The position numbers were made by a program, and so were the translations under genes. From NCBI GenBank assembly GCA_013306675.1, contig JABLUY010000072.1, positions 62,001 to 126,000 of the forward strand: a DNA stretch of 64,000 bases. Direction: 5' to 3'. The number at the start of each line of letters is the position of its first letter. Within the stretch, counting starts at the first letter, position 1. The notes beneath the pieces were generated by a model. The model was not told the origin of the DNA. It made no database searches and saw only the letters and a program-made list of their open reading frames with translations. Positions 37,270 through 46,225 of this stretch are shown here, one piece after another. The stretch comes from Thraustochytrium sp. TN22 (lineage: Eukaryota > Sar > Bigyra > Thraustochytrida > Thraustochytriidae).

Positions 37270-37596
37270 ATGGGGGACGAGGAAAAGGGCCGCCACGGCG
37301 GGCAAGACCTGTGCGACTACCCCTCGGCTGGCGGCTTCCTGTGCGGCATCACAGCGAGGGACGGTTTCTTCGGCTTCATGCCCGGCACCTCGTACAAGGC
37401 GTACAACTCGGCCTGGAGCGCGTTCGCGGGCTCCTGCATCGCCGGACTCGTCGCCCTCAACGCCATCTGCGCCATTCTCTCCGTCAACGCCGTGCTCAGC
37501 GTGCTCAGCATCAACAGCTTTTGCAGCATTGCCTCTGTGAACAGCGCCTTTGCTATCGGCTGCGTCAATGGCATCTTCAAGATCTGCGCCTGGTAG
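37270..37596 (+). CDS. Small membrane protein with hexad SVN-type repeats
   Basis: A 108-residue frame starts with ATG and MGDEEKGRHGGQDLCDYPSA. A polar, Gly/aromatic first half (GFLCGITARDGFFGFMPGT) is followed by about 60 hydrophobic residues containing a six-residue periodicity: ILSVNAVLSVLSINSFCSIA, then SVNSAFAIGCVNGIFKIC. Alternating small (Ser/Ala/Gly) and large aliphatic residues with regular Asn suggest a beta-roll or a tightly packed membrane segment. Similar Ser-Ile/Val-Asn repeat proteins occur in bacteria and some protists, from memory. The function is unknown. The frame ends 238 bp before the ZIP gene, in the same direction. Confidence 0.65.
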   Translation: MGDEEKGRHGGQDLCDYPSAGGFLCGITARDGFFGFMPGTSYKAYNSAWSAFAGSCIAGLVALNAICAILSVNAVLSVLSINSFCSIASVNSAFAIGCVNGIFKICAW

Positions 37597-37833
37597 GGCT
37601 GATCGAGATCGGAGAGCGCGACCATGACGCCGCCAAAGGCAACCGAGGCGACCAAGACCACGTTGAAGGCGATCGCCCTCGTAGCTCGCTGAGCTGCTCT
37701 CTTGTTTGCCAAGTTATGCGCTTTGTGCTTTCTCCTGCTTTCCCTTTCCTTCTTGTAGACCAAGCAGAGAGCACTCAACCGTGACAGACGCAGCAGGCAG
37801 ACCCAAGTTGCCCTGGCTCGCGACCCGAAGATC

Positions 37834-39249
37834 ATGGCGCCGCGCCGCTCGCCGGCGCTGCTGGCGATCGCGTTGCTGGTGCTCCTGACGCTGCCGGCGC
37901 TGCCGGCGCTGCTAGGCCCCGGTGCGCTCGTCCGCGCTGAGCGGGCGCCGGACCAACGCCATGAGCAGGGCCATGTCCACGACCACGACAACGACCATGA
38001 CCACGACCACGGCCACAGCCACGGCAATGGACACGCGAAAGAGGCGCACGGGCAGGGGCATGAGGGTGTTCATGAGCACGAGCACGATGAACACAAGCAC
38101 GACGAGCACGCCAACGAGCACCATGATGATGAGCACAACAAGGCCTCGCACGGCCATGCGGATTCGCACGGCCATGCGGATTCGCACGGCCATGCACACT
38201 CGCACAACCATGCACACTCGCACGGCCACGCACATTCGCATGGCCATGCCCATTCGCACGGCCACGCCCACGAGAGCGCACCTTCGGGCCTGGAGAGCAA
38301 ATTGGCAACGGCGCGCCAGCAAGCTTTGGAGGTGCTGAGCTCGTACCCGCTGGAAACCAAGGCGCTGGGCGCGACCGCGCTGGTGACACTGGGTGGAAAC
38401 GCGGTCATTCTCCTATTTCTGTACTTTGAGGTGGGCAATGAGTTGCTCAATGTCATGGTGGCCTTCGCGGTGGGCGGCCTGCTGGGCGACGTCTTCTTGC
38501 ACCTCATCCCGCACGCGTTGGAGGCCATGGAGGGCGGGCACCAAGGTCACGCGCACGAGCACGGGCACAGCCACGGCGACGAGGGCGGCGCCCACGTGCA
38601 CGACCCGAGCATGGGACTCGCGGTCCTGGCTGGCATTCTAACCTTCTTCGTGATCGAGAAGCTGCTCCGCGTGGCGGGCCGCGGGTCCGGCCACAGCCAC
38701 AGCCACGGCGGCGCGGACGCCGTGGCGCGCAAGAAGAAGGACGACGACGCGGCGGACGCGTACGAGCACCACTCAGCGCCGCTGGTGCTCGGGCTGCGGC
38801 CGGGCGCCATCCTCAACATGGCCGCCGACACGGTGCACAACTTTACGGACGGTATGGCGCTGGCGGCAGCCTTCCAAGCGAGCGACTCCATCGGGCTCAC
38901 CATGACGGTGGCGGTCTTGGTGCACGAGGTGCCGCACGAGGTAGGCGACTTCGCCGTGCTCCTCGCGCAGGGCTTTTCAAAGTGGGGCGCCTTTCGCGCG
39001 CAGTTCGTCTCGGCCATTGGCGCGCTCCTCGGCTGCTACTTTGGCCTCGCCGTCAGCTCCGCGCAGCCCGCGCTCATCCTGTCCTTCACGGCGGGCGGCT
39101 TCATCTACATTTCGCTTGTCTCCATCGTGCCCGACCTGCTCGACGCGCCGGCCACCGTCTTCAACACCTTGACGCAGTCTCTCGCGGCCTGCGCTGGCAT
39201 CTACCTCATGATCCTCATCGCCGACCTCGAGGCGCACGCGGCGGCCTGA
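37834..39249 (+). CDS. ZIP-family zinc transporter, KE4/SLC39A7-like, histidine-rich
   Basis: A 471-residue transporter expected to move zinc from the ER or Golgi lumen into the cytosol. It has a signal peptide (ALLAIALLVLLTLPALPALL), then a lumenal region with some 60 histidines in HGH, HDHD and HAHSHGHA repeats, then the ZIP core. The metal-binding helices are visible: DTVHNFTDGMALAAAF (His335, Asp339) and LVHEVPHEVGDFAVLL (His364, His368), the LIV-1/KE4 form of the ZIP signature. A second His-rich loop (HQGHAHEHGHSHGDEGGAHV) lies between transmembrane helices, as is usual in the family. Length and layout agree with KE4/ZIP13-type proteins. Confidence 0.94.
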   Translation: MAPRRSPALLAIALLVLLTLPALPALLGPGALVRAERAPDQRHEQGHVHDHDNDHDHDHGHSHGNGHAKEAHGQGHEGVHEHEHDEHKHDEHANEHHDDEHNKASHGHADSHGHADSHGHAHSHNHAHSHGHAHSHGHAHSHGHAHESAPSGLESKLATARQQALEVLSSYPLETKALGATALVTLGGNAVILLFLYFEVGNELLNVMVAFAVGGLLGDVFLHLIPHALEAMEGGHQGHAHEHGHSHGDEGGAHVHDPSMGLAVLAGILTFFVIEKLLRVAGRGSGHSHSHGGADAVARKKKDDDAADAYEHHSAPLVLGLRPGAILNMAADTVHNFTDGMALAAAFQASDSIGLTMTVAVLVHEVPHEVGDFAVLLAQGFSKWGAFRAQFVSAIGALLGCYFGLAVSSAQPALILSFTAGGFIYISLVSIVPDLLDAPATVFNTLTQSLAACAGIYLMILIADLEAHAAA

Positions 39250-39977
39250 TCCTAGCCTAGCTAGCCCTGGCGCGCGACTGGGTTGCGCGCACCCAGTAAA
39301 ATCATCATCATCTTCTCTGGCTCCGCCACCTCTTTGACGTGCAGCGAACGTCCAGCGAATCGGAGCCCACGCCCGCGAGCGGGCACTGCTTCGAGTCTCG
39401 ACTCGACTCGCATCGACGAGACCGCGAAGACCTCGAGCTGGCAGTGCAGTGCAGTGTCCAGCCTGCCCAGCTTCCAGGTGACCACGACGATAAGAATAAT
39501 CAGGCACTGCGGCCTGAATAAGTGAGACGAATCGAGCAGGCAGCCAGGGCGGTCGCAGCTCGCGCTCAGGTCGCGCGCTTCCTCGCCCCCCGCGGCGCCT
39601 GCGACGCCTGCGAGGCGGCCCGCCCCGCCGCGCCTGCCCGTCTCGCCTCGCCGTCTGCTCCGGCGCCGTCCTCGTGCTCGCCGCCCCCGGCGCGCCGAGC
39701 GCCAGGCCGCGCCGCGCCGCGCCGCGCCGCGCCCGGCCCGGCCGCGCGCGGGCGGCCTGCGCGCCGGCCTCGGATGAAGTCGCGGCGGCGCGGGCGCAGC
39801 CTGCGAGGCGCGGCGTCGGCGGCGGCGACCCGCGCGTTGACGGCAGGGCGGCGAGGCGCCGCGAGCGGAGCGCCGCGGAGCGCAGCAGAGCGGCGGCGGA
39901 GCAGGGCTGCGGAGGCAGAGCGCGTTTGAATCGATCGCGGCGGCGTCGGGCGGGGCGAGCTGCGCGCGCGGGGCGAC
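39250..39977. other. Intergenic region, GC-rich towards the LYRM4 start
   Basis: About 730 bp without a recognisable gene. The first 280 bp are of lower GC and include atcatcatcatcttc; the rest is CGCCG-rich with repeated cgccgcgc units at about 39709-39735 and probably serves as the LYRM4 promoter and leader. Confidence 0.4.
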
Positions 39978-40313
39978 ATGGCGATGCGGACGGCGGCGGC
40001 GGCGGCGGCGCGCGGGCTGGCGACGTCCGTGGAGGTGGCGACGGACGCGAACGAGGTGCGCTCGCTGTACCGGAGGTTCATCCGCGCGAGCCACAACTTC
40101 GGCGACTACAACCTGCGCGAGTACACGCAGCGCCGCGCCGGCGAGGAGTTCCGCAAGAACGCCGCCGCAAAGCCGGATGAGGTGCCGGCGCTCGTGGCCA
40201 AGGCCGTGCGCGAGCTCGAGGTCGTGGAGCGCCAGGCGGCCATCTCCAAGCTCTTCAAGCACGCCACCTCGGTCATGGACCTCTCGCCCAAGCGGCGCGT
40301 CGAGTCCAGCTGA
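39978..40313 (+). CDS. LYRM4: ISD11/LYRM4, LYR-motif partner of the cysteine desulfurase
   Basis: A 111-residue mitochondrial protein that should stabilise NFS1 and link it to acyl-carrier protein for iron-sulfur cluster assembly. The N-terminal 20 residues are Ala/Arg-rich and fit a mitochondrial targeting sequence. The LYR motif is at residues 30-32 (VRSLYRRFIRASHNFGDYN), followed by REYTQRRAGEEFRKN and a helix VAKAVRELEVVERQAAISKL that matches the ISD11 branch of the LYR family (NYR..RR..FREN, then a VIRRQ-type helix). Length agrees with the family (about 90-110). The C-terminus is short and polar. Confidence 0.9.
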   Translation: MAMRTAAAAAARGLATSVEVATDANEVRSLYRRFIRASHNFGDYNLREYTQRRAGEEFRKNAAAKPDEVPALVAKAVRELEVVERQAAISKLFKHATSVMDLSPKRRVESS

Positions 40314-40781
40314 GTTCGAGCGGCGCTCCCTCTCGCTTTCTGCATTTTTGGCTGCGCTCCACCGCTGGTCTGAATGGCGACGCCTGGGGAGGATAGGGCC
40401 AGGGCCTGTCTGGATGGCGACGCCTGCAGAGCTCTCTCTCTCTCTCTCTCTCGCTCGCTCGCTCGTTAGCCAGCTACTAGGCTGGCGCGGTGAGCGCTGC
40501 AGGCCTCCGCGGTGCCTTCTTTTATAAGAAAATCCAAGAGATTGTCTGTCTGGGCTTTTTGTGGGGGGGGGGGGGGGAGAAGGCTGGCGCAGTAACTGGC
40601 GGCAGTGGCCATGGCGGCATAGGGTGACTTTCTTTTCGTGGTTACGCGCGTCATTGACTGACTTTGCGCGTTGCAATACTGGTTCAAACTCTTTTACCTT
40701 GTCGTAGGCTCTCTGACTCTAGCGCGAAAGGACAGCGGCTGCGCTCTGCATGCCTCTGCGTCAGGGCGCGAGCAGCCTCAC
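40314..40781. other. Convergent 3' region of LYRM4 and CHMP2A genes
   Basis: 470 bp between two stop codons. It contains a (CT)n run (about 40433-40452), cgctcgctcgctcg, and a run of about 15 G (40562-40576). No gene is seen. Confidence 0.5.
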
Positions 40782-41456
40782 TCAGGTGCCACGGCGCAGG
40801 TTGTTGAGGCGGGCCTCGAGGTCGGTGACAGCCGGGTCCTCGGCGGCGGCGCCGTCGTCGGACACGCCAACCATGGCCGGCTCGCGCTCCTGCGCCTTGG
40901 CACCCTCGCCGACGGGCGCCTGCGGCGCGGACTGCAGCTCGCCAGTCATGTTGACGCCGATCTCGTCGAGCACCTGGTTCACAATGGCGTCCTCCTCCTC
41001 CTCGTCGCCCTCGTCGAAGGCGTCGTCCATGACGTCGTTCATCATCTCCTCGGTGAGGCCCAGCTTCTCGTTCTCCAGCTCGAACTCGCGCACCATCTTG
41101 GCCAAGCTCGCCGCGTTCATCTTCTTGTTCATGCGCTTCATCTGCTTGGTCATCTTGCCCATGGCCAGGCCCATCTCGTGCTCGGTCTTGATGGTCTGCA
41201 TCTTGAGCGAGAGGCTTTGCAGATTGCTGCGCATCACGTGGAACTTGGAAATGTACTGTTTCGTGCGCACCAGGTCCTTGGCCATGACGCGCACGGCCTG
41301 CATCTCGCCCTTCTCCGCCAGCTTCTTGATGTTGCGCTCCAGGTTCGCCTGCTCGCGCTCCAGCGCCGCGCGCTCGCGGTCCATCTCGCGGATCGCGCGG
41401 TTGATCACGCGCTTGTTCTGCCGCATCTGCTCCTGCAGCGTCATGCGGTTACCCAT
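40782..41456 (-). CDS. CHMP2A: ESCRT-III subunit CHMP2A/VPS2
   Basis: A 224-residue ESCRT-III protein that should co-polymerise with CHMP3 on endosomal and other membranes and recruit the VPS4 ATPase. The basic N-terminal core shows MGNRMTLQEQMRQNKRVINR and AIREMDRERAALEREQ, with LVRTKQYISKFHVMRSNLQS in helix 2, as in VPS2 orthologues. The C-terminus is acidic (DAFDEGDEEEEDAIVNQVLD) and ends in the MIT-interacting motif DLEARLNNLRRGT. Length matches human CHMP2A (222). The ATG at 41456 gives the canonical start; the longer upstream frame is Gly/Ala/Arg-rich noncoding sequence. Confidence 0.95.
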   Translation of the reverse strand: MGNRMTLQEQMRQNKRVINRAIREMDRERAALEREQANLERNIKKLAEKGEMQAVRVMAKDLVRTKQYISKFHVMRSNLQSLSLKMQTIKTEHEMGLAMGKMTKQMKRMNKKMNAASLAKMVREFELENEKLGLTEEMMNDVMDDAFDEGDEEEEDAIVNQVLDEIGVNMTGELQSAPQAPVGEGAKAQEREPAMVGVSDDGAAAEDPAVTDLEARLNNLRRGT

Positions 41457-41625
41457 GGTGCCTGCCCGCTGCGCGCGGCGCTCAAGTTCCCCGCGAGGCT
41501 CTTCACGCGCTCGCTCGACTGCTCGCCCGGAACCGCCTCGCCGCGCGGCCGCGCCTCGGGCCTGTCCGGCCGCCTGCCGGGCTGTCTGCCTGGCCGCCTG
41601 GCCTCCGCCGCCGCCGCTCCCCGCC

Positions 41626-41656
<31 letters not shown>

Positions 41657-42292
41657 TGCCCTCGCCCCCGTGCGCCGCGCTCTCGTTCACGAACTGGACG
41701 CCTTGCGCCAGGTACACCCGCTCCTCGCGCGGGAAGGGCAGCCAGGCTCTCGCCGCCGCCGCCGCCGCCGCGCCGCGCCGCGCCGCGCCGCGCTCTGCTG
41801 CTGCCGCCGCGCTGCGCGCCGCGCTCGCTCTGCTGCCGCCGCCGCGCCGCGCCGCGCCCCCGCCGCGCCGCGCCCCTGCCGCGTCGCGAGCGGCCGCCGC
41901 TTGGGTAGCCCGCGCCGCGCCGCGCCGCGCCGCGCCGTGCAGGTGGGAGGAGCGGCAACAACGCAGGTGTCGCGGACGCGGCGGACACGGTCTTGGAGGT
42001 GGCCTGCCTGGAGGGCCGCCGCGGTCTTGGGGAAGGAGCCTTGCAGCTTCCGCGCGGTGCGGCTGGAACGAAAGGCGACGCGTAGGTCACCGTGCGCCCT
42101 GCAAGGGCTTCGCCATCGTCTCCTGCTTGCGTTGCCGTGGTCCCCCTTCAGGTTCTTCTCTCGATTCTAGTACAGCAACGTCAGCTTCTGCTACTAAGCT
42201 AGCCAGCTAGAGCTAGGCGGGGGCTACCACGACATGCCCGCCAGCCAGGAGGACTTGATAAAAAGGCCAAAAGGTCCAACTTCACATGCAAG
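41457..42292. other. Upstream region of CHMP2A and 3' flank of phosphomannomutase
   Basis: About 840 bp. The part next to CHMP2A (41.46-41.95 kb) has repeated gccgccgcc and cgccgcgc units and should be its promoter and leader. The part near 42.2 kb is of lower GC with ctaagctagccagctagagctag. No gene is seen. Confidence 0.45.
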
Positions 42293-43132
42293 TTAGTCCT
42301 TCATGAAGAGCTCGGTGCAGATCTTCATGGTGTCCTCGAAGCTGGTGACGGAGTGGCCGATGGTGCGGGGGTCGTTGAAGATCTCGTAGTCGTTGCCGCC
42401 CTCGTAGGTCTTGTCGCCGAAGAAGTGGATCTCGTCGTAGCCCTCGTTCTCGACGAACTGGAGGCAGTAGGTCTTGTCCCAGCCCTTGGGGAAAACGTCA
42501 AAGGAGATCTGGCCGCCGATGGAGAACTTGAGGCCAAACTTGTCGCCGAACTCCTTGTCGAGGGCGGCGACCATGGTCTCGCGCACCTTGGCCTCCTTGT
42601 CAAAGGCCTCGAAGGCGTCGCGCTCCTCGCGCGAGCACTGGCGCCCAATGGGCGAGATGTTGAGCATACCCTGGCGGTACTCGACGAAGGTGCCGCGCTT
42701 GACCGGGCAGTCCACGTCAGCCAGGTACTTGAGCACGAAATTCAAAAAGGTCTTCATGTTCTCCTCGCCCAGGCGCTCCACGAAGGAGTTCGTATGGAAG
42801 AGCTCGCCCTTCTTGTAGCCCACAAGGCCGTTCTCGGAGAAGCTGTAGTCGTACTCGGACGTGACGTTGTCGCCGATCTGCTCCTGCTGCTTGACCAGGT
42901 CCGAGCCGCCCACCACGCCCACCACGATACGCTCGCGCAGCTTCTTCATGAACTCGTCCATCTCCGGCGTGATCTTCTGCTCGCCTCGCCTCGCCGAGGG
43001 TTTCGTCAGCCTCCGCCTTTTCTTGCCCGCGCGCGAGCCCCCACCTCCCCGCCAGCAACCTACCTTGCGCGCCACCGTCAGCGTGCCGTCCACGTCAAAG
43101 AGCGCCAGGATCTTGGTGTTCTTGGTCGTCAT
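42293..43132 (-). CDS. PMM: Phosphomannomutase (two exons)
   Basis: The enzyme interconverts mannose-6-phosphate and mannose-1-phosphate in the cytosol, feeding GDP-mannose for glycosylation. It is a HAD-family enzyme: the nucleophile motif FDVDGTLT has Asp13 and Asp15. Other hallmarks are [76 protein letters not shown] and [17 protein letters not shown]. The frame is open across an 87-bp intron (42977-43063) that would otherwise insert 29 Gly/Arg-rich residues between TLTVARK and [10 protein letters not shown]. Removing it restores the family spacing and gives 250 residues (human PMM2 has 246). The intron has the GTAGGTTG donor, a CTGAC branch site and a GAGCAG acceptor. Confidence 0.96.
   Translation of the reverse strand: MTTKNTKILALFDVDGTLTVARKVGCWRGGGGSRAGKKRRRLTKPSARRGEQKITPEMDEFMKKLRERIVVGVVGGSDLVKQQEQIGDNVTSEYDYSFSENGLVGYKKGELFHTNSFVERLGEENMKTFLNFVLKYLADVDCPVKRGTFVEYRQGMLNISPIGRQCSREERDAFEAFDKEAKVRETMVAALDKEFGDKFGLKFSIGGQISFDVFPKGWDKTYCLQFVENEGYDEIHFFGDKTYEGGNDYEIFNDPRTIGHSVTSFEDTMKICTELFMKD
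42977..43063 (-). other. Predicted spliceosomal intron (phosphomannomutase)
   Basis: 87 bp, phase 0, length divisible by three and free of stops, so it is hidden in the open frame. Donor AAG|GTAGGTTGC, branch site GGCTGACGAA, acceptor CGAGCAG|AAG. Confidence 0.92.
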
Positions 43133-43171
43133 CGTGCCGGCGTGCGGCGTCTGTCTGGCGCCGCGCCTCCA

Positions 43172-43207
<36 letters not shown>

Positions 43208-43637
43208 CTTGCCTGCGTGTGCCTGCCCGCCGCGACGCTCGCTCTCCCGATGCGGCTCTGTGCGCGGCTCTGCGCCGCAGCCGGCGCTCCCGTGCTCGTA
43301 CGTGGGTGGGTAGAGCGCCATCGGCTCGACGGTCCTGGGGGCACGATGCACGTCGCCGCGCCGCGCTGGCGGGAGGTCCGGCCTGCCAAATACGGCCGCC
43401 TCCGTGCGCCCTGCCGATTCGCGCTTCGGCTCCCGGGCTGCCCCTGCTGTCGCCGGTTAAAGATAAGATGCGATAAGTCCCCGCAAGCCACACGTCAAAA
43501 GTACCGGCAAAAGTGGACGGAATCCCTTTCTTCTCGGGCAGCAGTCGGGCAGCATGAGAAACCAAGTTTACGAAAAAGAATGCTTGGTTGATTGGATTGG
43601 TACAGAGGGTCAACGATTCGGGCTCCGGCCTTGGGGG
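43133..43637. promoter_or_regulatory. Upstream region of phosphomannomutase and 3' flank of NOC4
   Basis: About 500 bp. The GGCA run described separately lies 40 bp upstream of the phosphomannomutase ATG. The rest is moderately GC-rich and shows no gene. Confidence 0.4.
43172..43216 (-). repeat. GGCA repeat just upstream of phosphomannomutase
   Basis: About ten tetranucleotide units (CCTG on the plus strand, GGCA on the gene's sense strand), 40 bp before the ATG at 43132, probably in the 5' UTR. Confidence 0.9.
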
Positions 43638-45608
43638 CTAGACGAGCGTGAAGACGGGACGAACGCGCGGCAGGAGCAGGCCCGAGTCGGCGGCCGTGAG
43701 CCCAGCGAGGTCGCCAGCGTCGCTCTTGCTGGCATCCTCGTCAGCGCTCTCGTCAGCGCTCTCGCTGGCAGCGTCGTCCTTGGCAGCGTCCTCATCATCA
43801 GCGTCGATCTCGTGGCCGTCGGGACCAGAGGGCGGCTGGAAGGCGAGAGGGAGCGCACGGCGCTTGTTGCCGCGGCGCAGCTCCTGGTCAAAGAGCGTCT
43901 TGTAGGTGATGGCGAGGAAGTCGTCAATGGGCGCCGGGGGCTGGACCTTTTTGGTCTCGGCGGTGACGCGGAGCTCGCGCTCGAAGATGGAGTGCACGAG
44001 GGTGGCGACCTTGGGGCAGTAGTGCTTGCCAAGCGCCTCGATCTCCCAAAGGCAGGACTCGGTGGCGTTGCAGCGTGCCGGGTCGAGCTCGTTCATGTCG
44101 AAGGGGTCCACGGAGAGGTCCTGGCGCTCGCGCTTGCGCTTCTTGCTGGAGGCCGGGCCGCCCTGCGCCAACAGCAGCGAGGCGTCCTTGATGGCGTCGA
44201 GCTTGGCGCGGCGGTCAAAGTCGGCGTCCTCGTCGACAAGCTCGCCACGTTCGCGGCGAAGCTCCGTCTCAGTGGCCTTGTGCAGCAGCGCCAGGCAGGT
44301 CGGGTGGCGCTTGATGAGGTTGCCCACCAGCACGATGGCAAACATGGCCCCGCTGGGCGGCGCCTGGAGCGCCAGGCGAGCCAGGCGCTTGGCGAAAGCG
44401 GCCACCAGGTAGGACGCCAAGTGTGTCGAGGCCATGACGCGGCTAAGCAGGTCAAAGAACTGCGCACGGTGCTTGGCGTGGAAGGTGTCGTAGTCCAAGA
44501 GCCGGTACAGCTTGGGGTAAAAGTCAGGGTAGTCCAGGTGGTGCTCCGTCATGAGGAAGAAGAGCGAGTTGAGCGCCAGCATCGCCGTCGGCCCGCGCTG
44601 GTCGTAGGCGTCTGTGAGGAAGTCGCTCAGCAGCAGCGGCTCGTTCAGGTGCGGCACCACGCGCTTGGGCAGCACCAGAAGGATGCGCCGATACAGCCGC
44701 GGCGAGAAGTTGCCGAGACGCAGGAACGAGAGCCAGGCGTCCTGGAAGGCGCGCCGCTGCGACTTGGCCTTGCGACCCTTGGTACTGCGCGGCACCCATA
44801 GCGCATCCGCGGTTTGCGCGGCGGTCTCGTCCGTCTCGGCCGGCGTCGCGTACAGAATGTCAAAGACGTTCTCGCTCAGCACGCGCCGGTCCAAGTCGCG
44901 TGGGATCTCGCCGAGCGAGGTACCGGCGAGGCTTGAGCTCGCCGTCGCGCCCGTCGCCGCCGCCGCCTCTTCCTCCGCCGCCGCCGGCAGCAACTGCGCC
45001 TCGCACACGCGCGCCACGGCCATCAGGGTTTGGTGCCGCACGTCCGCATACGCGTCCAAGTACTCCTCACGAAGCGTACGCAGCAGCAGGCCCTCGGGTC
45101 CGCCGGCCAGCGGCGCCGCCGCGATAGTGCGCACCACAAAGGTGTACAGCTCGGACCCAAAGGTGGACGCCGCCTCGCCGCGCGCCTGCGCATCACGCTG
45201 CACCAGGTGCATGAGCGTGCGCAGCGCCGCCACCTGGCACACGTCCTTGTCGTGCTCCAGCCACCGACCTAACATCAGGCAGAACGCTGTGTAGCGCTCG
45301 CGCAGCCACTTGCGGAAGGCACGCACCTTGTCGAGCTCCGCCTGTGCCTCGTCGTCGTCCGTCTCCTTGCCGTCGTCGTCTCCCTTCTTGGCCTCGTCCT
45401 CCTTCTTGGGCGCCGCCAGCATCTCGCCGTCGTCGATGAGCGCCGTGAACTGCCTGCGCAGCGCGTGCGCCGCCGTCATGGCCTCCTCGCTGCCCTCCTC
45501 CAGCCCGGCCCGCAGCGTGCGCAGCAGCGCCACCAGGTTGTTCACCTTGCGCAGGCCGTGCTCGCGCACGTCCGCCTCCAGCGCCCGCACCTCCGACTCG
45601 CGCCCCAT
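43638..45608 (-). CDS. NOC4: NOC4-type ribosome biogenesis factor
   Basis: A 656-residue nucleolar protein of the CBF/MAK21 family that, with NOP14, supports small-subunit maturation and export. The diagnostic region at about residues 285-420 includes FQDAWLSFLRLGNFSPRLYR, RVVPHLNEPLLLSDFLTDAY, LDYPDFYPKLYRLLDYDTFH and STHLASYLVAAFAKRLARLA, then LVGNLIKRHPTCLALLH. The N-terminal half is helical, with an acidic low-complexity stretch near residues 75-90. The C-terminus is acidic (Ala/Asp/Ser). The ATG at 45608 starts MGRESEVRALEADVREH; the frame extends upstream only through non-ATG codons. The gene diverges from the UbiA gene across 617 bp. Confidence 0.94.
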   Translation of the reverse strand: MGRESEVRALEADVREHGLRKVNNLVALLRTLRAGLEEGSEEAMTAAHALRRQFTALIDDGEMLAAPKKEDEAKKGDDDGKETDDDEAQAELDKVRAFRKWLRERYTAFCLMLGRWLEHDKDVCQVAALRTLMHLVQRDAQARGEAASTFGSELYTFVVRTIAAAPLAGGPEGLLLRTLREEYLDAYADVRHQTLMAVARVCEAQLLPAAAEEEAAAATGATASSSLAGTSLGEIPRDLDRRVLSENVFDILYATPAETDETAAQTADALWVPRSTKGRKAKSQRRAFQDAWLSFLRLGNFSPRLYRRILLVLPKRVVPHLNEPLLLSDFLTDAYDQRGPTAMLALNSLFFLMTEHHLDYPDFYPKLYRLLDYDTFHAKHRAQFFDLLSRVMASTHLASYLVAAFAKRLARLALQAPPSGAMFAIVLVGNLIKRHPTCLALLHKATETELRRERGELVDEDADFDRRAKLDAIKDASLLLAQGGPASSKKRKRERQDLSVDPFDMNELDPARCNATESCLWEIEALGKHYCPKVATLVHSIFERELRVTAETKKVQPPAPIDDFLAITYKTLFDQELRRGNKRRALPLAFQPPSGPDGHEIDADDEDAAKDDAASESADESADEDASKSDAGDLAGLTAADSGLLLPRVRPVFTLV

Positions 45609-46225
45609 CCTGCCCGCCTCTCTCGCGCGCGCTCGGGCTCTGCTTGCCCCGCCGTGCCGCGCCGCGCCGTGCCGGCCAACCACTCGCCGCCCGTGGCGCC
45701 CAGCCCAGTGGCGCTCTCGCGCGTACCCGAATTCGGGTTGCGCTCGTGCAAGTCTGCTCTGGGCTTCAAGCTCGAGTCCGAGTCCGAGTCCGAGTCCGAG
45801 TCCGAGTCCGAGTCCGAGTCCGAGTCCGGGTCCGGGTCCGAGTCCGAGTCCGAGTCTGAGCGCGACGGGAGATGCGAGTCGTCGTCACGGTTGCGCTCGT
45901 CCAAGTCTTGCCCTGCAGGCAACCTGCCTGCCCGGCCTCCTGGTCCGAGTCCGAGCCCGAGACTGACTCCGGGACCTAGTCCAAGCGCGATGACGAGCGC
46001 GAGCATGTGAGTCGTCACGGTTGTAGCAGCGGCGCTCTGGCCGGCCACGACGGGGCGTCTCGACTCTCGCTTGCCACTGCGAGGCAAACTGAAGATGGAC
46101 CGAGGCTCCCGCGGGCTGGCCGGCACTCACAGCCAGGCAGTGCTCAACAGGATCGCTCGCGGCGGGCCGGGCGGCGGCGGGCAGAGCAGCCCGGCCAGTC
46201 TGGCCGGCCGGCAGGTCGACTCGCG
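45609..46225. promoter_or_regulatory. Divergent promoter region, NOC4 and UbiA genes
   Basis: The 617-bp spacer between diverging start codons includes the hexanucleotide repeat at 45774-45859. Around it are short diverged relatives (gtccgagtccgagcccgag, gactccgggacctagtccaa, 45940-45980), as if the repeat once extended further. No gene is seen. Confidence 0.45.
45774..45859. repeat. (GAGTCC)n hexanucleotide repeat, about 14 units
   Basis: Near-perfect GAGTCC units with two GGGTCC variants. Being a multiple of three, it yields Val/Arg or Glu/Ser dipeptide frames on the two strands, which explains spurious repetitive reading frames here. Confidence 0.95.

Noticed and set aside
40671-42210. 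Two plus-strand frames of nearly 500 codons
   Set aside because: Antisense of CHMP2A/VPS2 plus its GC-rich promoter; the minus-strand protein matches the family in full.
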